Below, piece after piece: positions 1 through 11,757 of a stretch of 60,000 nt of DNA. The notes below the pieces were generated by a model. It saw only the letters and a program-made list of their open reading frames with translations. It did no database searches and had not been told where the DNA came from. The stretch is from Symsagittifera roscoffensis (Eukaryota; Xenacoelomorpha; Acoela; Convolutidae): contig NC_087067.1 in assembly GCF_963678635.1 (NCBI RefSeq), positions 33,952,401 to 34,012,400 on the forward strand, given 5' to 3'. Each line of letters begins with the position of its first letter. The stretch's first letter is position 1. The position numbers and the translations under genes are program-made.

Positions 1-330
1 TGATCCATCTAACTAACAACCCACTTATTTGTAAGTGCTGAAATTACTTGTTTTTTCAGCACCAGAGAGATTTGAATTTAACTTAGAACCTAGTTGCCTC
101 TCCAAAAGGAACTTCAGCAGCCGCAATAAACCAGTATACCCTAGATCTATTGAGCCTAGCAGAGACTAGTTAAACAACCTGAGACTAGATAGTATAAGAG
201 TAAGATTAGGATCGGTATTAGACTAAGAAGTTGCACGAATCTATCCGGCCGAAAATAAGATAGCGTGACGAGCAGACGGTGTACCCTATCCGAAATTACT
301 CTATGAGTTAACCACATCGGCCCTAGCTCA
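1..330. other. Single-copy flank left of the 5S array
   Basis: This stretch shows no similarity to the repeat unit that starts at 331. I see no credible gene in it; the open frame over 156-428 on the minus strand runs out into the repeat and has no recognisable motif. The only structure I see is a perfect 9-bp inverted repeat, GTGCTGAAA (35-43) and TTTCAGCAC (54-62), with a 10-nt loop. Nothing shows that it is functional. Confidence 0.7.
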
Positions 331-1324
331 CTAATCGAGCGTGGTGCAAAAATTTTCAATGGGTCAAATTTTGGCCACAACAAAAGAAAACCGAAAAATT
401 TCTTTTGCAGTATCAATTTTGTGTACAATCAGCTGCTGATAGGTCAAAAATAATGGAGATAACTTTTGGGGTCTTTGAGTTATAGCCTTTTGAATTCCGG
501 TGATGTCAAAAAAATAAGCCCAATCGAGCCTGGTGAATTGCGCGAACGGCCATAACTTGCCCAAAAAATTTAAAATTTCCAAATTTTATTATTTGGATCA
601 CAAGATCAAAGTCAAATCTTGGGGGACTGAGAAAATGAACCAATTTCGTCGGTCCAACACAAAGTTATAAGCTTTTGAAATCTCGGTGATACCAAAAAGT
701 TAAGCCTAATCGAGCGTGGTGCAAAAAAGGAAATTTTCAAAATTTTTGTTTTTTTTTTTCGGTCAAAGTTCATTTTTTTCAGCTCGTTTCATAAATTTGA
801 GCTCAGGACAATTCCAACGAGCCCAAAACGACGTTTGTAGCTCAAGTTTACGTGGAGTAATCATCAGTTGAAAATTTGGGGGGACCCGAATTTCGGCCAT
901 TTTGGACGAAAATCGGCCTAAAAGCTAACTTTTAACTTAGTGCAATTTTTTTTCTTGCATTTTTCAAGAGAATTGGGCTGCCCTCCGCTGTCGCAGAGTG
1001 CATTCAAAGAAAACTTATCAAATAGATTTGAATACTTACCTATTTAATAAGTTTATCACAACAATTAGGCTAAAAGCAACTGACAGTATCCTGGCTGGTA
1101 TTCAATCATATGCCACTTACAGTGGATGTGCGGCTATCATGCCATAGATGGTCATTCAAGGCACCTTGTACACGCTCCATAGGTTTTGACCAGCTGATTT
1201 GGCCATAAAACACATTGGGCCAAAAAAATTCCAAACAAGGTCAATTTTCAGTATTTTGTTTGAAATGCATAAATTATAACGTGAGCGTGCAAAATTTTAC
1301 ATGGTATAAGAGCATATTTTTACT

Positions 1325-1334
1325 CTCGCGCGAG
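1325..1334. promoter_or_regulatory. Conserved GC palindrome at -83 of 5S (representative)
   Basis: CTCGCGCGAG is a perfect 10-bp palindrome followed by GGCGAG, at -83 to -74 from the 5S start. It stands out in an AT-rich spacer with few CpG sites. It recurs at the same offset in essentially every unit of both arrays (for example 42076-42085 on the right); one unit near 28880 reads CTCGTGCGAG. A factor-binding site in the 5S upstream region is a reasonable inference but is not shown. Confidence 0.45.
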
Positions 1335-1380
1335 GGCGAGTGTTTTAAAAGTAATGTACATAGACATAAGCTAGTAAGGA

Positions 1381-1386
1381 TATAAA
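1381..1386 (+). promoter_or_regulatory. TATA-like box at -27 of 5S, left-array type (representative)
   Basis: TATAAA followed by TGAAAGCGG lies at -27 to -22 from the 5S start. The same placement holds in every left-array unit. TATA-like elements 25-30 bp upstream are known to contribute to pol III 5S transcription in several invertebrates and fungi, along with the internal boxes. Function here is inferred from position and conservation. Confidence 0.6.
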
Positions 1387-1407
1387 TGAAAGCGGAGTAA
1401 CTCAAAT

Positions 1408-1526
1408 GCCTACGACCATACCATGTTGAATGCACCGGTTTTCGTCCGATCACCGAAGTTAAGCAACATTGGGCCTTGTTAGTACTTGGATGGGAGACCG
1501 CCTGGGAACACCAGGTGTTGTAGGCT
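1408..1526 (+). rRNA. 5S rRNA, copy 1
   Basis: 5S ribosomal RNA is a structural RNA of the large ribosomal subunit, made by RNA polymerase III. The 119-nt gene begins GCCTACGAC, which pairs with GTTGTAGGC at its 3' end (helix I). Internal control regions are visible: box A near nt 50-64 (AGTTAAGC...), intermediate element near 67-72 (CCTGGT) and box C near 80-97 (TGGATGGGAGACC). A TTTT terminator follows. This copy, nearest the array edge, differs from consensus at C34T and G70T, the latter inside the intermediate element, so it may be weakly expressed. Confidence 0.96.
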
Positions 1527-1529
1527 TTT
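1526..1529 (+). terminator. Pol III T-run terminator (representative)
   Basis: Four T residues directly follow the 3' end of helix I. RNA polymerase III stops at runs of four or more T. The TTTT is kept after every 5S copy, including those with a substitution at the last bases of the gene. Confidence 0.8.
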
Positions 1530-1568
1530 ATTTAAAGCAAAAGTAATTCTTTTACTTTCATGCGCGAA

Positions 1569-1633
1569 GAGTTATTGCTGTTTAAATTTCGGTGATGTCA
1601 AAAAGTTAAGCCTAATCGAGCGTGGTGCAAAAA
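1569..1633 (+). repeat. Spacer core 1 (representative)
   Basis: The core has the form AGTTAT..C..TTTAAA..TCGGTGATGTC, then AAAAAGTTAAGCC, then TAATCGAGCGTGGTG. It begins about 43 bp after the 5S gene. Cores 2 and 3 of the same unit share the pattern. The stretch AAGTTAAGC...GTGGT resembles the 5S box A/intermediate element region. Confidence 0.8.
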
Positions 1634-1757
1634 TTTTCAATGGGTCAAATTTTGGCCAAAACAAAAGAAAACCGAAAAATTTCTTTTGCAGTATCAATTT
1701 TGTGTACAATCAGCTGCTGATAGGTCAAAAATAATGGAGATAACTTTTGGGGTCTTT

Positions 1758-1820
1758 GAGTTATAGCCTTTTGAATTTCGGTGATGTCAAAAAAATAAGC
1801 CCAATCGAGCCTGGTGAATT
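1758..1820 (+). repeat. Spacer core 2 (representative)
   Basis: This is the same pattern as core 1, with GGTGAT starting 189 bp after that of core 1. Left-array copies usually read AAAAAATAAGCCCAATCGAGC, losing the GTTAAG form; right-array copies keep AAGTTAAGCCC. The CCTGGTG ending matches 5S exactly over CCTGGT. Confidence 0.8.
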
Positions 1821-1942
1821 GCGCGAACGGCCATAACTTGCCCAAAAATTTTAAAATTTCCAAATTTTATTATTTAGATCACAAGATCATAGTCAAATCT
1901 TGGGGGACTGAGAAAATGAACCAATTTCGTCGGTCCAACACA

Positions 1943-2009
1943 AAGTTATAAGCTTTTGAAATCTCGGTGATACCAAAAAGTTAAGCCTAATCGAGCGTGG
2001 TGCAAAAAA
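1943..2009 (+). repeat. Spacer core 3 (representative)
   Basis: This is the same pattern, with GGTGAT starting 186 bp after core 2, but reading GGTGATACC in place of GGTGATGTC. It is followed by AAAAAATGAAATTTTC and the variable poly-T stretch. Confidence 0.8.
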
Positions 2010-2686
2010 TGAAATTTTCAAAATTTTTGTTTTTTTTTTCGTTCAAAGTTCATTTTTTTATCATGTTTCATAAATTTGAGCTCAGGACAATTCCAACGAG
2101 CTTAAAACGACGTTTGTAGCTCAAGTGTATGTGGAGTAATCATCAGTTGAAAATTTGGGGGGAACCGAATTTCGGCCATTTTGGACGAAAATCGGCCTAA
2201 AAGCTAACTTTTAAGTTAGTGCAATTTTTTTTCTTGCATTTTTCAAGAGAATTGGGCTGCCCTCCGCTGTCGCAGAAAGCATTCAAAGAAAACTTATCAA
2301 ATAAATTTGAATGCTTACCTATTTAATAAGTTTATCTCAACAATTATGCTAAAAGCAACTGACAGTATCCTGGCTGGTATTCAATCATATGCCACTTACA
2401 GTGGATGTGCGGCTATCATGCCATAGATGGTCATTCAAGGCACCTTGTACACGCTCCATAGGTTTTGACTAGCTGATTTGGTCATAAAACACATTGGGCC
2501 AAAAAAATTCCAAACAATGTCAATTTTCAGTATTTTGTTTGAAATGCATAAATTATAACGTGAGCGTGCAAAATTTTACATGGTATTAGAGCATATTTTT
2601 ACTCTCGCGCGAGGGCGAGTGTTTTAAAAGTAATGTACATAGACATAAGCTAGTAAGGATATAAATGAAAGCGGAGTAACTCAAAT

Positions 2687-2805
2687 GCCTACGACCATAC
2701 CATGTTGAATGCACCGGTTCTCGTCCGATCACCGAAGTTAAGCAACCTTGGGCCTGGTTAGTACTTGGATGGGAGACCGCCTGGGTACACCAGGTGTTGT
2801 AGGCT
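2687..2805 (+). rRNA. 5S rRNA, copy 2
   Basis: Starts 1279 bp after copy 1. Two differences from consensus: A61C at the end of box A and A100T. Helix I is intact. Confidence 0.96.
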
Positions 2806-3962
2806 TTTATTTAAAGCAAAAGTAATTCTTTTACTTTTATGCGCTAAGAGTTATTGCTGTTTAAAGTTCGGTGATGTCAAAAAGTTAAGCCTAATCGAGC
2901 GTGGTGCAAAAATTTTCAATAGGTCAAATTTTGGCCAAAACAAAAGAAAACCGAAAAATTTCTTTTGCAGTATCAATTTTGTGTACAATCAGCTGCTGAT
3001 AGATAAAAAAAAAAGGAGATTATTTTTGGGGTCTTTGAGTTATAGCCTTTTGAATTTCGGTGATGTCAAAAAAATAAGCCCAATCGAGCCTGGTGAATTG
3101 CGCGAACGGCCATAACTTGCCCAAAAAATTTAAAATTTCCAAATTTTATTATTTGGATCACAAGATCATAGTCAAATCTTAGAGGACTGAGAAAATGAAC
3201 CAATTTCGTCGGTCCAACACAAAGTTAAAAGCTTTTGAAATCTCGGTGATACCAAAAAGTTAAGCCTAATCATGCGTGGTGCAAAAAATGAAATTTTCAA
3301 AATTTTAGTTTTTTTTGTTCAAAGTTCATTTTTTCATCATGTTTCATAAATTTGAGCTCAGAACAATTCCAACGAGCCCAAAACGACGTTTGTAGCTCAA
3401 GTGTACGTGGAGTAATCATCAGTTGAAAATTTGGGGGGACTCGAATTTCGGCCATTTTGGACGAAAATCGGCCTAAAAGCTAACTTTTACGTTAGTGCAA
3501 TTTTTTTTCTTGCATTTTTCAAGAGAATTGGGCTGCCCTCCGCTGTCGCAGAGTGCATTCAAAGAAAACTTATCAAATAGATTTGAAAACTTACCTATTT
3601 AATAAGTTTATCACAACAATTAGGCTAAAAGCAACTGACAGTATCCTGGCTGGTATTCAATCATATGCCACTTACAGTGGATGTGCGGCTATCATGCCAT
3701 AGATGGTCATTCAAGGCACCTTGTACACGCTCCATAGGTTTTGACCAGCTGATTTGGCCATAAAACACATTGGGCCATTAAAATTCCAAACAATGTCAAT
3801 TTTCAGTATTTTGTTTGAAATGCATAAATTATAACGTGAGCGTGCAAAAATTTACATGGTATAAGAGCATAATTTTACTCTCGCGCGAGGGCGAGTGTTT
3901 TAAAAGTGATGTACATAGACATAAGCTGGTAAGGATATAAATGAAAGCGGAGTAACTCAAAT

Positions 3963-4081
3963 GCCTACGACCATACCATGTTGAATGCACCGGTTCTCGT
4001 CCGATCACCGAAGTTAAGCAACATTGGGCCTGGTTAGTACTTGGATGGGAGACCGCCTGGGAACACCAGGTGTTGTAGACT
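3963..4081 (+). rRNA. 5S rRNA, copy 3
   Basis: One difference, G117A, which turns a C-G pair of helix I into a C-A mismatch. The same change is in copy 4, so it was copied with the whole unit. Confidence 0.96.
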
Positions 4082-5240
4082 TTTATTTAAAGCAAAAGTA
4101 ATTCTTTTACTTTTATGCGCTAAGAGTTATTGCTGTTTAAAATTCGGTGATGTCAAAAAGTTAAGCCTAATCGAGCGTGGTGCAAAATTTTTCAATGGGT
4201 CAAATTTTGGCCAAAACAAAAGAAACCCGAAAAATTTCTTTTGCAGTATCAATTTTGTGTACAATCAGCTGCTGATAGGTCAAAAATAAAGGAGATAACT
4301 TTTGGGGTCTTTGAGTTATAGTCTTTTGAATTTCGGTGATGTCAAAAAAATAAGCCCAATCGAGCCTGGTGAATTGCGCGAACGGCCATAACTTGCCCAA
4401 AAATTTTAAAATTTCCAAATTGTATTATTTGGATCACAAGATCATAGTCAAATCTTGGGGGACTGAGAAAATGAACCAATTTTGTCGGTCCAACACAAAG
4501 TTATAAGCTTTTGAAATCTCGGTGATACCAAAAAGTTAAGCCTAATCAAGCGTGGTGCAAAAAATGAAATTTTCAAAATTTTTGTTTTTTTTTCGTTCAA
4601 AGTTCAATTTTTCATCTCGTTTCATAAATTTGAGCTCAGAACAATTCCAACGAGCCCAAAACGACGTTTGAAGCTCAAGTGTACGTGGAGTAATCATCAG
4701 TTGAAAATTTGGGGGGACCCGAATTTCGGCCATTTTGGACGAAAATCGGCCTAAAAGCTAACTTTTACGTTAGTGCAATTTTTTTTCTTGCATTTTTCAA
4801 GAGAATTGGGCTGCCCTCCGCTGTCGCAGAGTGCATTCAAAGAAAACTTATCAAATAGATTTGAAAACTTACCTATTTAATAAGTTTATCACAACAATTA
4901 GGCTAAAAGCAACTGACAGTATCCTGGCTGGTATTCAATCATATGCCACTTACAGTGGATGTGCGGCTATCATGCCATAGATGGTCATTCAAGGCACCTT
5001 GTACACGCTCCATAGGTTTTGACCAGCTGATTTGGCCATAAAACACATTGGGCCATTAAAATTCCAAACAATGTCAATTTTCAGTATTTTGTTTGAAATG
5101 CATAAATTATAACGTGAGCGTGCAAAAATTTACATGGTATAAGAGCATAATTTTACTCTCGCGCGAGGGCGAGTGTTTTAAAAGTGATGTACATAGACAT
5201 AAGCTGGTAAGGATATAAATGAAAGCGGAGTAACTCAAAT

Positions 5241-5359
5241 GCCTACGACCATACCATGTTGAATGCACCGGTTCTCGTCCGATCACCGAAGTTAAGCAAC
5301 ATTGGGCCTGGTTAGTACTTGGATGGGAGACCGCCTGGGAACACCAGGTGTTGTAGACT
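5241..5359 (+). rRNA. 5S rRNA, copy 4
   Basis: Same sequence as copy 3, including G117A in helix I. Confidence 0.96.
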
Positions 5360-6518
5360 TTTATTTAAAGCAAAAGTAATTCTTTTACTTTTATGCGCTA
5401 AGAGTTATTGCTGTTTAAAATTCGGTGATGTCAAAAAGTTAAGCCTAATCGAGCGTGGTGCAAAATTTTTCAATGGGTCAAATTTTGGCCAAAACAAAAG
5501 AAACCCGAAAAATTTCTTTTGCAGTATCAATTTTGTGTACAATCAGCTGCTGATAGGTCAAAAATAAAGGAGATAACTTTTGGGGTCTTTGAGTTATAGT
5601 CTTTTGAATTTCGGTGATGTCAAAAAAATAAGCCCAATCGAGCCTGGTGAATTGCGCGAACGGCCATAACTTGCCCAAAAATTTTAAAATTTCCAAATTG
5701 TATTATTTGGATCACAAGATCATAGTCAAATCTTGGGGGACTGAGAAAATGAACCAATTTTGTCGGTCCAACACAAAGTTATAAGCTTTTGAAATCTCGG
5801 TGATACCAAAAAGTTAAGCCTAATCAAGCGTGGTGCAAAAAATGAAATTTTCAAAATTTTTGTTTTTTTTTCGTTCAAAGTTCAATTTTTCATCTCGTTT
5901 CATAAATTTGAGCTCAGAACAATTCCAACGAGCCCAAAACGACGTTTGAAGCTCAAGTGTACGTGGAGTAATCATCAGTTGAAAATTTGGGGGGACCCGA
6001 ATTTCGGCCATTTTGGACGAAAATCGGCCTAAAAGCTAACTTTTAAGTTAGTGCAATTTTTTTTCTTGCATTTTTCAAGAGAATTGGGCTGCCCTCCGCT
6101 GTCGCAGAGTGCATTCAAAGAAAACTTATCAAATAGATTTGAAAACTTACCTATTTAATAAGTTTATCACAACAATTAGGCTAAAAGCAACTGACAGTAT
6201 CCTGGCTGGTATTCAATCATATGCCACTTACAGTGGATGTGCGGCTATCATGCCATAGATGGTCATTCAAGGCACCTTGTACACACTCCATAGGTTTTGA
6301 CCAGCTGATTTGGCCATAAAACACATTGGGCCATTAAAATTCCAAACAATGTCAATTTTCAGTATTTTGTTTGAAATGCATAAATTATAACGTGAGCGTG
6401 CAAAAATTTACATGGTATAAGAGCATATTTTTACTCTCGCGCGAGGGCGAGTGTTTTAAAAGTAATGTACATAGACATAAGCTAGTAAGGATATAAATGA
6501 AAGCGGAGTAACTCAAAT

Positions 6519-6637
6519 GCCTACGACCATACCATGTTGAATGCACCGGTTCTCTTCCGATCACCGAAGTTAAGCAACATTGGGCCTGGTTAGTACTTGG
6601 ATGGGAGACCGCCTGGGAACACCAGGTGTTGTAGGCT
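6519..6637 (+). rRNA. 5S rRNA, copy 5
   Basis: One difference, G37T, in the loop C region. Confidence 0.96.
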
Positions 6638-7796
6638 TTTATTTAAAGCAAAAGTAATTCTTTTACTTTTATGCGCTAAGAGTTATTGCTGTTTAAAGTT
6701 CGGTGATGTCAAAAAGTTAAGCCTAATCGAGCGTGGTGCAAAAATTTTCAATGGGTCAAATTTTGGCCAAAACAAAAGAAAACCGAAAAATTTCTTTTGC
6801 AGTATCAATTTTGTGTACAATCAGCTGCTGATAGGTCAAAAATAATGGAGATAACTTTTGGGGTCTTTGAGTTATAGTCTTTTGAATTTCGGTGATGTCA
6901 AAAAAATAAGCCCAATCGAGCCTGGTGAATTGCGCGAACGGCGATAACTTGCCAAAAAATTTTAAAATTTCCAAATTTTATTATTTGGATCACAAGATCA
7001 TAGTCAAATCTTGGGGGACTGAGAAAATGAACCAATTTCGTCGGTCCAACACAAAGTTATAAGCTTTTGAAATCTCGGTGATACCAAAAAGTTAAGCCTA
7101 ATCAAGCGTGGTGCAAAAAATGAAATTTTCAAAATTTTTGTTTTTTTTTCGTTCAAAGTTCATTTTTTCATCTTGTTTCATAAATTTGAGCTCAGAACAA
7201 TTCCAACGAGCCCAAAACGACGTTTGTAGCTCAAGTGTACGTGGAGTAATCATCAGTTGAAAATTTGGGGGGACCCGAATTTCGGCCATTTTGGACGAAA
7301 ATCGGCCTAAAAGCTAACTTTTAAATTAGTGCAATTTTTTTTCTTGCATTTTTCAAGAGAATTGGGCTGCCCTCCGCTGTCGCAGAGTGCATTCAAAGAA
7401 AACTTATCAAATAGATTTGAAAACTTACCTATTTAATAAGTTTATCACAACAATTAGGCTAAAAGCAACTGACAGTATCCTGGCTGGTATTCAATCATAT
7501 GCCACTTACAGTGGATGTGCGGCTATCATGCCATAGATGGTCATTCAAGGCACCTTGTACACGCTCCATAGGTTTTGACCAGCTGATTTGGCCATAAAAC
7601 ACATTGGGCCATTAAAATTCCAAACAATGTCAATTTTCAGTATTTTGTTTGAAATGCATAAATTATAACGTGAGCGTGCAAAAATGTACATGGTAAAAGA
7701 GCATATTTTTACTCTCGCGCGAGGGCGAGTGTTTTAAAAGTAATGTACATAGACATAAGCTAGTAAGGATATAAATGAAAGCGGAGTAACTCAAAT

Positions 7797-7915
7797 GCCT
7801 ACGACCATACCATGTTGAATGCACCGGTTCTCGTCCGATCACCGAAGTTAAGCAACATTGGGCCTGGTTAGTACTTGGATGGGAGACCGCCTGGGAACAC
7901 CAGGTGTTGTAGGCT
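7797..7915 (+). rRNA. 5S rRNA, copy 6
   Basis: Consensus sequence. First of eight consecutive consensus copies (6-13). Confidence 0.97.
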
Positions 7916-9077
7916 TTTATTTAAAGCAAAAGTAATTCTTTTACTTTTATGCGCTAAGAGTTATTGCTGTTTAAAGTTCGGTGATGTCAAAAAGTTAAGC
8001 CTAATCCAGCGTGGTGCAAAAATTTTCAATGGGTCAAATTTTGGCCAAAACAAAAGAAAACCGAAAAACTTCTTTTGCAGTATCAATTTTGTGTACAATC
8101 AGCTGCTGATAGGTCAAAAATAATGGAGATAACTTTTGGGGTCTTTGAGTTATAGTCTTTTGAATTTCAGTGATGTCAAAAAAATAAGCCCAATCGAGCC
8201 TGGTGAATTGCGCGAACGGCGATAACTTGCCCAAAAATTTTAAAATTTCCAAATTTTATTATTTGGATCACAAGATCATAGTCAAATCTTGGGGGACTGA
8301 GAAAATGAACCAATTTTGTCGGTCCAACACAAAGGTATAAGCTTTTGAAATCTCGGTGATACCAAAAAGTTAAGCCTAATCGAGCGTGGTGCAAAAAATG
8401 AAATTTTCAAAATTTTTGTTTTTTTTTTCGTTCAAAGTTCATTTTTTTCATCTCGTTTCAAAAATTTGAGCTCAGGACAATTCCAACGAGCCCAAAACGA
8501 CGTTTGTAGCTCAAGTGTACGTGGAGTAATCATCAGTTGAAAATTTGGGGGGACCCGAATTTCGGCCATTTTGGACGAAAATCGGCCTACAAGCTAACTT
8601 TTACGTTAGTGCAATTTTTTTTCTTGCATTTTTCAAGAGAATTGGGATGCCCTCCGCTGTCGCAGAGTGCATTTAAAGAAAACTTATCAAATAGATTTGA
8701 ATACTTACCTATTTAATAAGTTTACCACAACAATTAGGCTAAAAGCAACTGACAGTATCCTGGCTGGTATTCAATCACATGCCACTTACAGTGGATGTGC
8801 GGCTATCATGCCATAGATGGTCATTCAAGACACCTTGTACACGCTCCATAGGTTTTGACCAGCTGATTTGGCCATAAAACACATTGGGCCAAAAAAAATT
8901 CCAAACAATGTCAATTTTCAGTATTTTGTTTGAAATGCATAAATTATAACGTGAGCGTGCAAAAATGTACATGGTATAAGAGCATATTCTTACTCTCGCG
9001 CGAGGGCGAGTGTTTTAAAAGTAATGTACATAGACATAAGCTAGTAAGGATATAAATGAAAGCGGAGTAACTCAAAT

Positions 9078-9196
9078 GCCTACGACCATACCATGTTGAA
9101 TGCACCGGTTCTCGTCCGATCACCGAAGTTAAGCAACATTGGGCCTGGTTAGTACTTGGATGGGAGACCGCCTGGGAACACCAGGTGTTGTAGGCT
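9078..9196 (+). rRNA. 5S rRNA, copy 7
   Basis: Consensus sequence, 1281 bp after copy 6. Its unit and the next share spacer variants such as TTTCAGTGATG in core 2. Confidence 0.97.
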
Positions 9197-10357
9197 TTTA
9201 TTTAAAGCAAAAGTAATTCTTTTACTTTTATGCGCTAAGAGTTATTGTTGTTTAAAGTTCGGTGATGTCAAAAAGTTAAGCCTAATCGAGCGTGGTGCAA
9301 AAATTTTCAATGGGTCAAATTTTGGCCAAAACAAAAGAAAACCGAAAAACTTCTTTTGCAGTATCAATTTTGTGTACAATCAGCTGCTGATAGGTCAAAA
9401 ATAATGGAGATAACTTTTGGGGTCTTTGAGTTATAGTCTTTTGAATTTCAGTGATGTCAAAAAAATAAGCCCAATCGAGCCTGGTGAATTGCGCGAACGG
9501 CGATAACTTGCCCAAAAATTTTAAAATTTCCAAATTTTATTATTTGGATCACAAGATCATAGTCAAATCTTGGGGGACTGAGAAAATGAACCAATTTTGT
9601 CGGTCCAACACAAAGGTATAAGCTTTTGAAATCTCGGTGATACCAAAAAGTTAAGCCTAATCGAGCGTGGTGCAAAAAATGAAATTTTCAAAATTGTTGT
9701 TTTTTTTTCGTTCGAAGTTCATGTTTTTCATCTCGTTTCAAAAACTTGAGCTCAGGACAATTCCAACGAGCCCAAAACGACGTTTGTAGCTCAAGTGTAC
9801 GTGGAGTAATCATCAGTTGAAAATTTGGGGGGACCCGAATTTCGGCCATTTTGGACGAAAATCGGCCTAAAAGCTAACTTTTACGGTTAGTGCAATTTTT
9901 TTTCTTGCATTTTTCAAGAGAATTGAGATGCCCTCCGCTGTCGCAGAGTGCATTTAAAGAAAACTTATCAAATAGATTTGAATACTTACCTATTTAATAA
10001 GTTTACCACAACAATTAGGCTAAAAGCAACTGACAGTATCCTGGCTGGTATTCAATCATATGCCACTTACAGTGGATGTGCGGCTATCATGCCATAGATG
10101 GTCATTCAAGGCACCTTGTACACGCTCCATAGGTTTTGACCAGCTGATTTGGCCATAAAACACATTGGGCCAAAAAAATTCCAAACAATGTCAATTTTCA
10201 GTATTTTGTTTGAAATGCATAAATTATAACGTGAGCGTGCAAAAATGTACATGGTATAAGAGCATATTTTTACTCTCGCGCGAGGGCGAGTGTTTTAAAA
10301 GTAATGTACATAGACATAAGCTAGTAAGGATATAAATGAAAGCGGAGTAACTCAAAT

Positions 10358-10476
10358 GCCTACGACCATACCATGTTGAATGCACCGGTTCTCGTCCGAT
10401 CACCGAAGTTAAGCAACATTGGGCCTGGTTAGTACTTGGATGGGAGACCGCCTGGGAACACCAGGTGTTGTAGGCT
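10358..10476 (+). rRNA. 5S rRNA, copy 8
   Basis: Consensus sequence, 1280 bp after copy 7. Confidence 0.97.
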
Positions 10477-11638
10477 TTTATTTAAAGCAAAAGTAATTCT
10501 TTTACTTTTATGCGCTAAGAGTTATTGCTGTTTAAAGTTCGGTGATGTCAAAAAGTTAAGCCTAATCGAGCGTGGTGCAAAAATTTTCAATGGGTCAAAT
10601 TTTGGCCAAAACAAAAGAAAACCGAAAAACTTCTTTTGCAGTATCAATTTTGTGTACAATCAGCTGCTGATAGGTCAAAAATAATGGAGATAACTTTTGG
10701 GGTCTTTGAGTTATAGTCTTTTGAATTTCAGTGATGTCAAAAAAATAAGCCCAATCGAGCCTGGTGAATTGCGCGAACGGCGATAACTTGCCCAAAAATT
10801 TTAAAATTTCCAAATTTTATTATTTGGATCACAAGATCATAGTCAAATCTTGGGGACTGAGAAAATGAACCAATTTCGTCGGTCCAACACAAAGTTATAA
10901 GCTTTTGAAATCTCGGTGATACCAAAAAGTTAAGCCTAATCGAGCGTGGTGAAAAAAATGAAGTTTTCAAAATTTTTGTTTTTTTTTCGTTCAAAGTTCA
11001 TTTTTTTTTTCATCTCGTTTCATAAATTTGAGCTCAGGACTATTCCAACGAGCCCAAAACGACGTTTGTAGCTCAAATGTACGTGGAGTAATCATCAGTT
11101 AAAAATTTGGGGGGACCCGAATTTCGGCCATTTTGGACGAAAATCGGCCTAAAAGCTAACTTTTAACTTAATGCAATTTTTTTTCTTGCATTTTTCAAGA
11201 GAATTGGGCTGCCTTGCGCTGTCGCAGAGTGCATTCAAAGAAAACTTATCAAATAGATTTGAATACTTACCTATTTAATAAGTTTATCACAACAATTAGG
11301 CTAAAAGCAACTGACAGTATCCTGGCTGGTATTCAATCATATGCCACTTACAGTGGATGTGCGGCTATCATGCCATAGATGGTCATTCAAGGCACCTTGT
11401 ACACGCTCCATAGGTTTTGACCAGCTGATTTGGCCATAAAACACATTGGGCCAAAAAAATTCCAAACAATGTCAATTTTCAGTATTTTGTTTGAAATGCA
11501 TAAATTATAACGTGAGCGTGCAAAATTTTACATGGTATAAGAGCATATTTTTACTCTCGCGCGAGGGCGAGTGTTTTAAAAGTAATGTACATAGACATAA
11601 GCTAGTAAGGATATAAATGAAAGCGGAGTAACTCAAAT

Positions 11639-11757
11639 GCCTACGACCATACCATGTTGAATGCACCGGTTCTCGTCCGATCACCGAAGTTAAGCAACAT
11701 TGGGCCTGGTTAGTACTTGGATGGGAGACCGCCTGGGAACACCAGGTGTTGTAGGCT
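11639..11757 (+). rRNA. 5S rRNA, copy 9
   Basis: Consensus sequence, 1281 bp after copy 8. Confidence 0.97.

Larger units (their letters stand above)
331..1407 (+). repeat. Truncated first unit: spacer only
   Basis: This is spacer of a unit whose 5S gene and first core half are missing. It enters midway through core 1 and then continues with core 2 (near 500), core 3 (near 685), the poly-T stretch, the block with the splice-donor-like sequence, and the promoter region of the first 5S gene. It marks the true edge of the array in this assembly. Confidence 0.85.
1527..2686 (+). repeat. Intergenic spacer, representative of the standard unit
   Basis: Order within the spacer: a short T-rich tract after 5S; cores 1, 2 and 3 (1569-2009); a poly-T stretch near 2030 whose length varies between units; a run of G with inverted GGCC motifs near 2155-2200; the small palindrome region CTAACTT...AGTTAG near 2206; the 134-bp block with a splice-donor-like motif on the minus strand; and the 5S promoter region. 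No protein-coding potential is credible; small open frames recur only because the DNA is repeated. Confidence 0.85.
3963..6518 (+). repeat. Two adjacent near-identical units (recent duplication)
   Basis: The units starting at 3963 and 5241 are both 1278 bp and share private variants: the 5S change G117A, AAACCCG in place of AAAACCG after core 1, and CAAATTGTATT after core 2. This looks like recent unequal exchange, or a read-level collapse or expansion in assembly. Confidence 0.75.

Noticed and set aside
1-330. tRNA or other RNA gene in the flank
   Set aside because: I found no paired A and B boxes, cloverleaf or conserved snRNA motif; only one 9-bp hairpin is present.
1671-1692. Pyrimidine tract followed by CAG (TTTCTTTTGCAG) resembling a splice acceptor in the spacer
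   Set aside because: It lies on the strand opposite to the donor-like motif and no exon is evident. T-rich tracts ending in CAG are common in such AT-rich DNA.
1486-1734. Repeated small open frames, such as an 82-residue frame starting in the 5S gene and a 72-residue frame on the other strand of the cores
   Set aside because: They overlap the 5S gene or the spacer cores, recur only because the DNA is tandemly repeated, break with small indels between units, and differ between the two arrays. No domain or codon signal supports translation.
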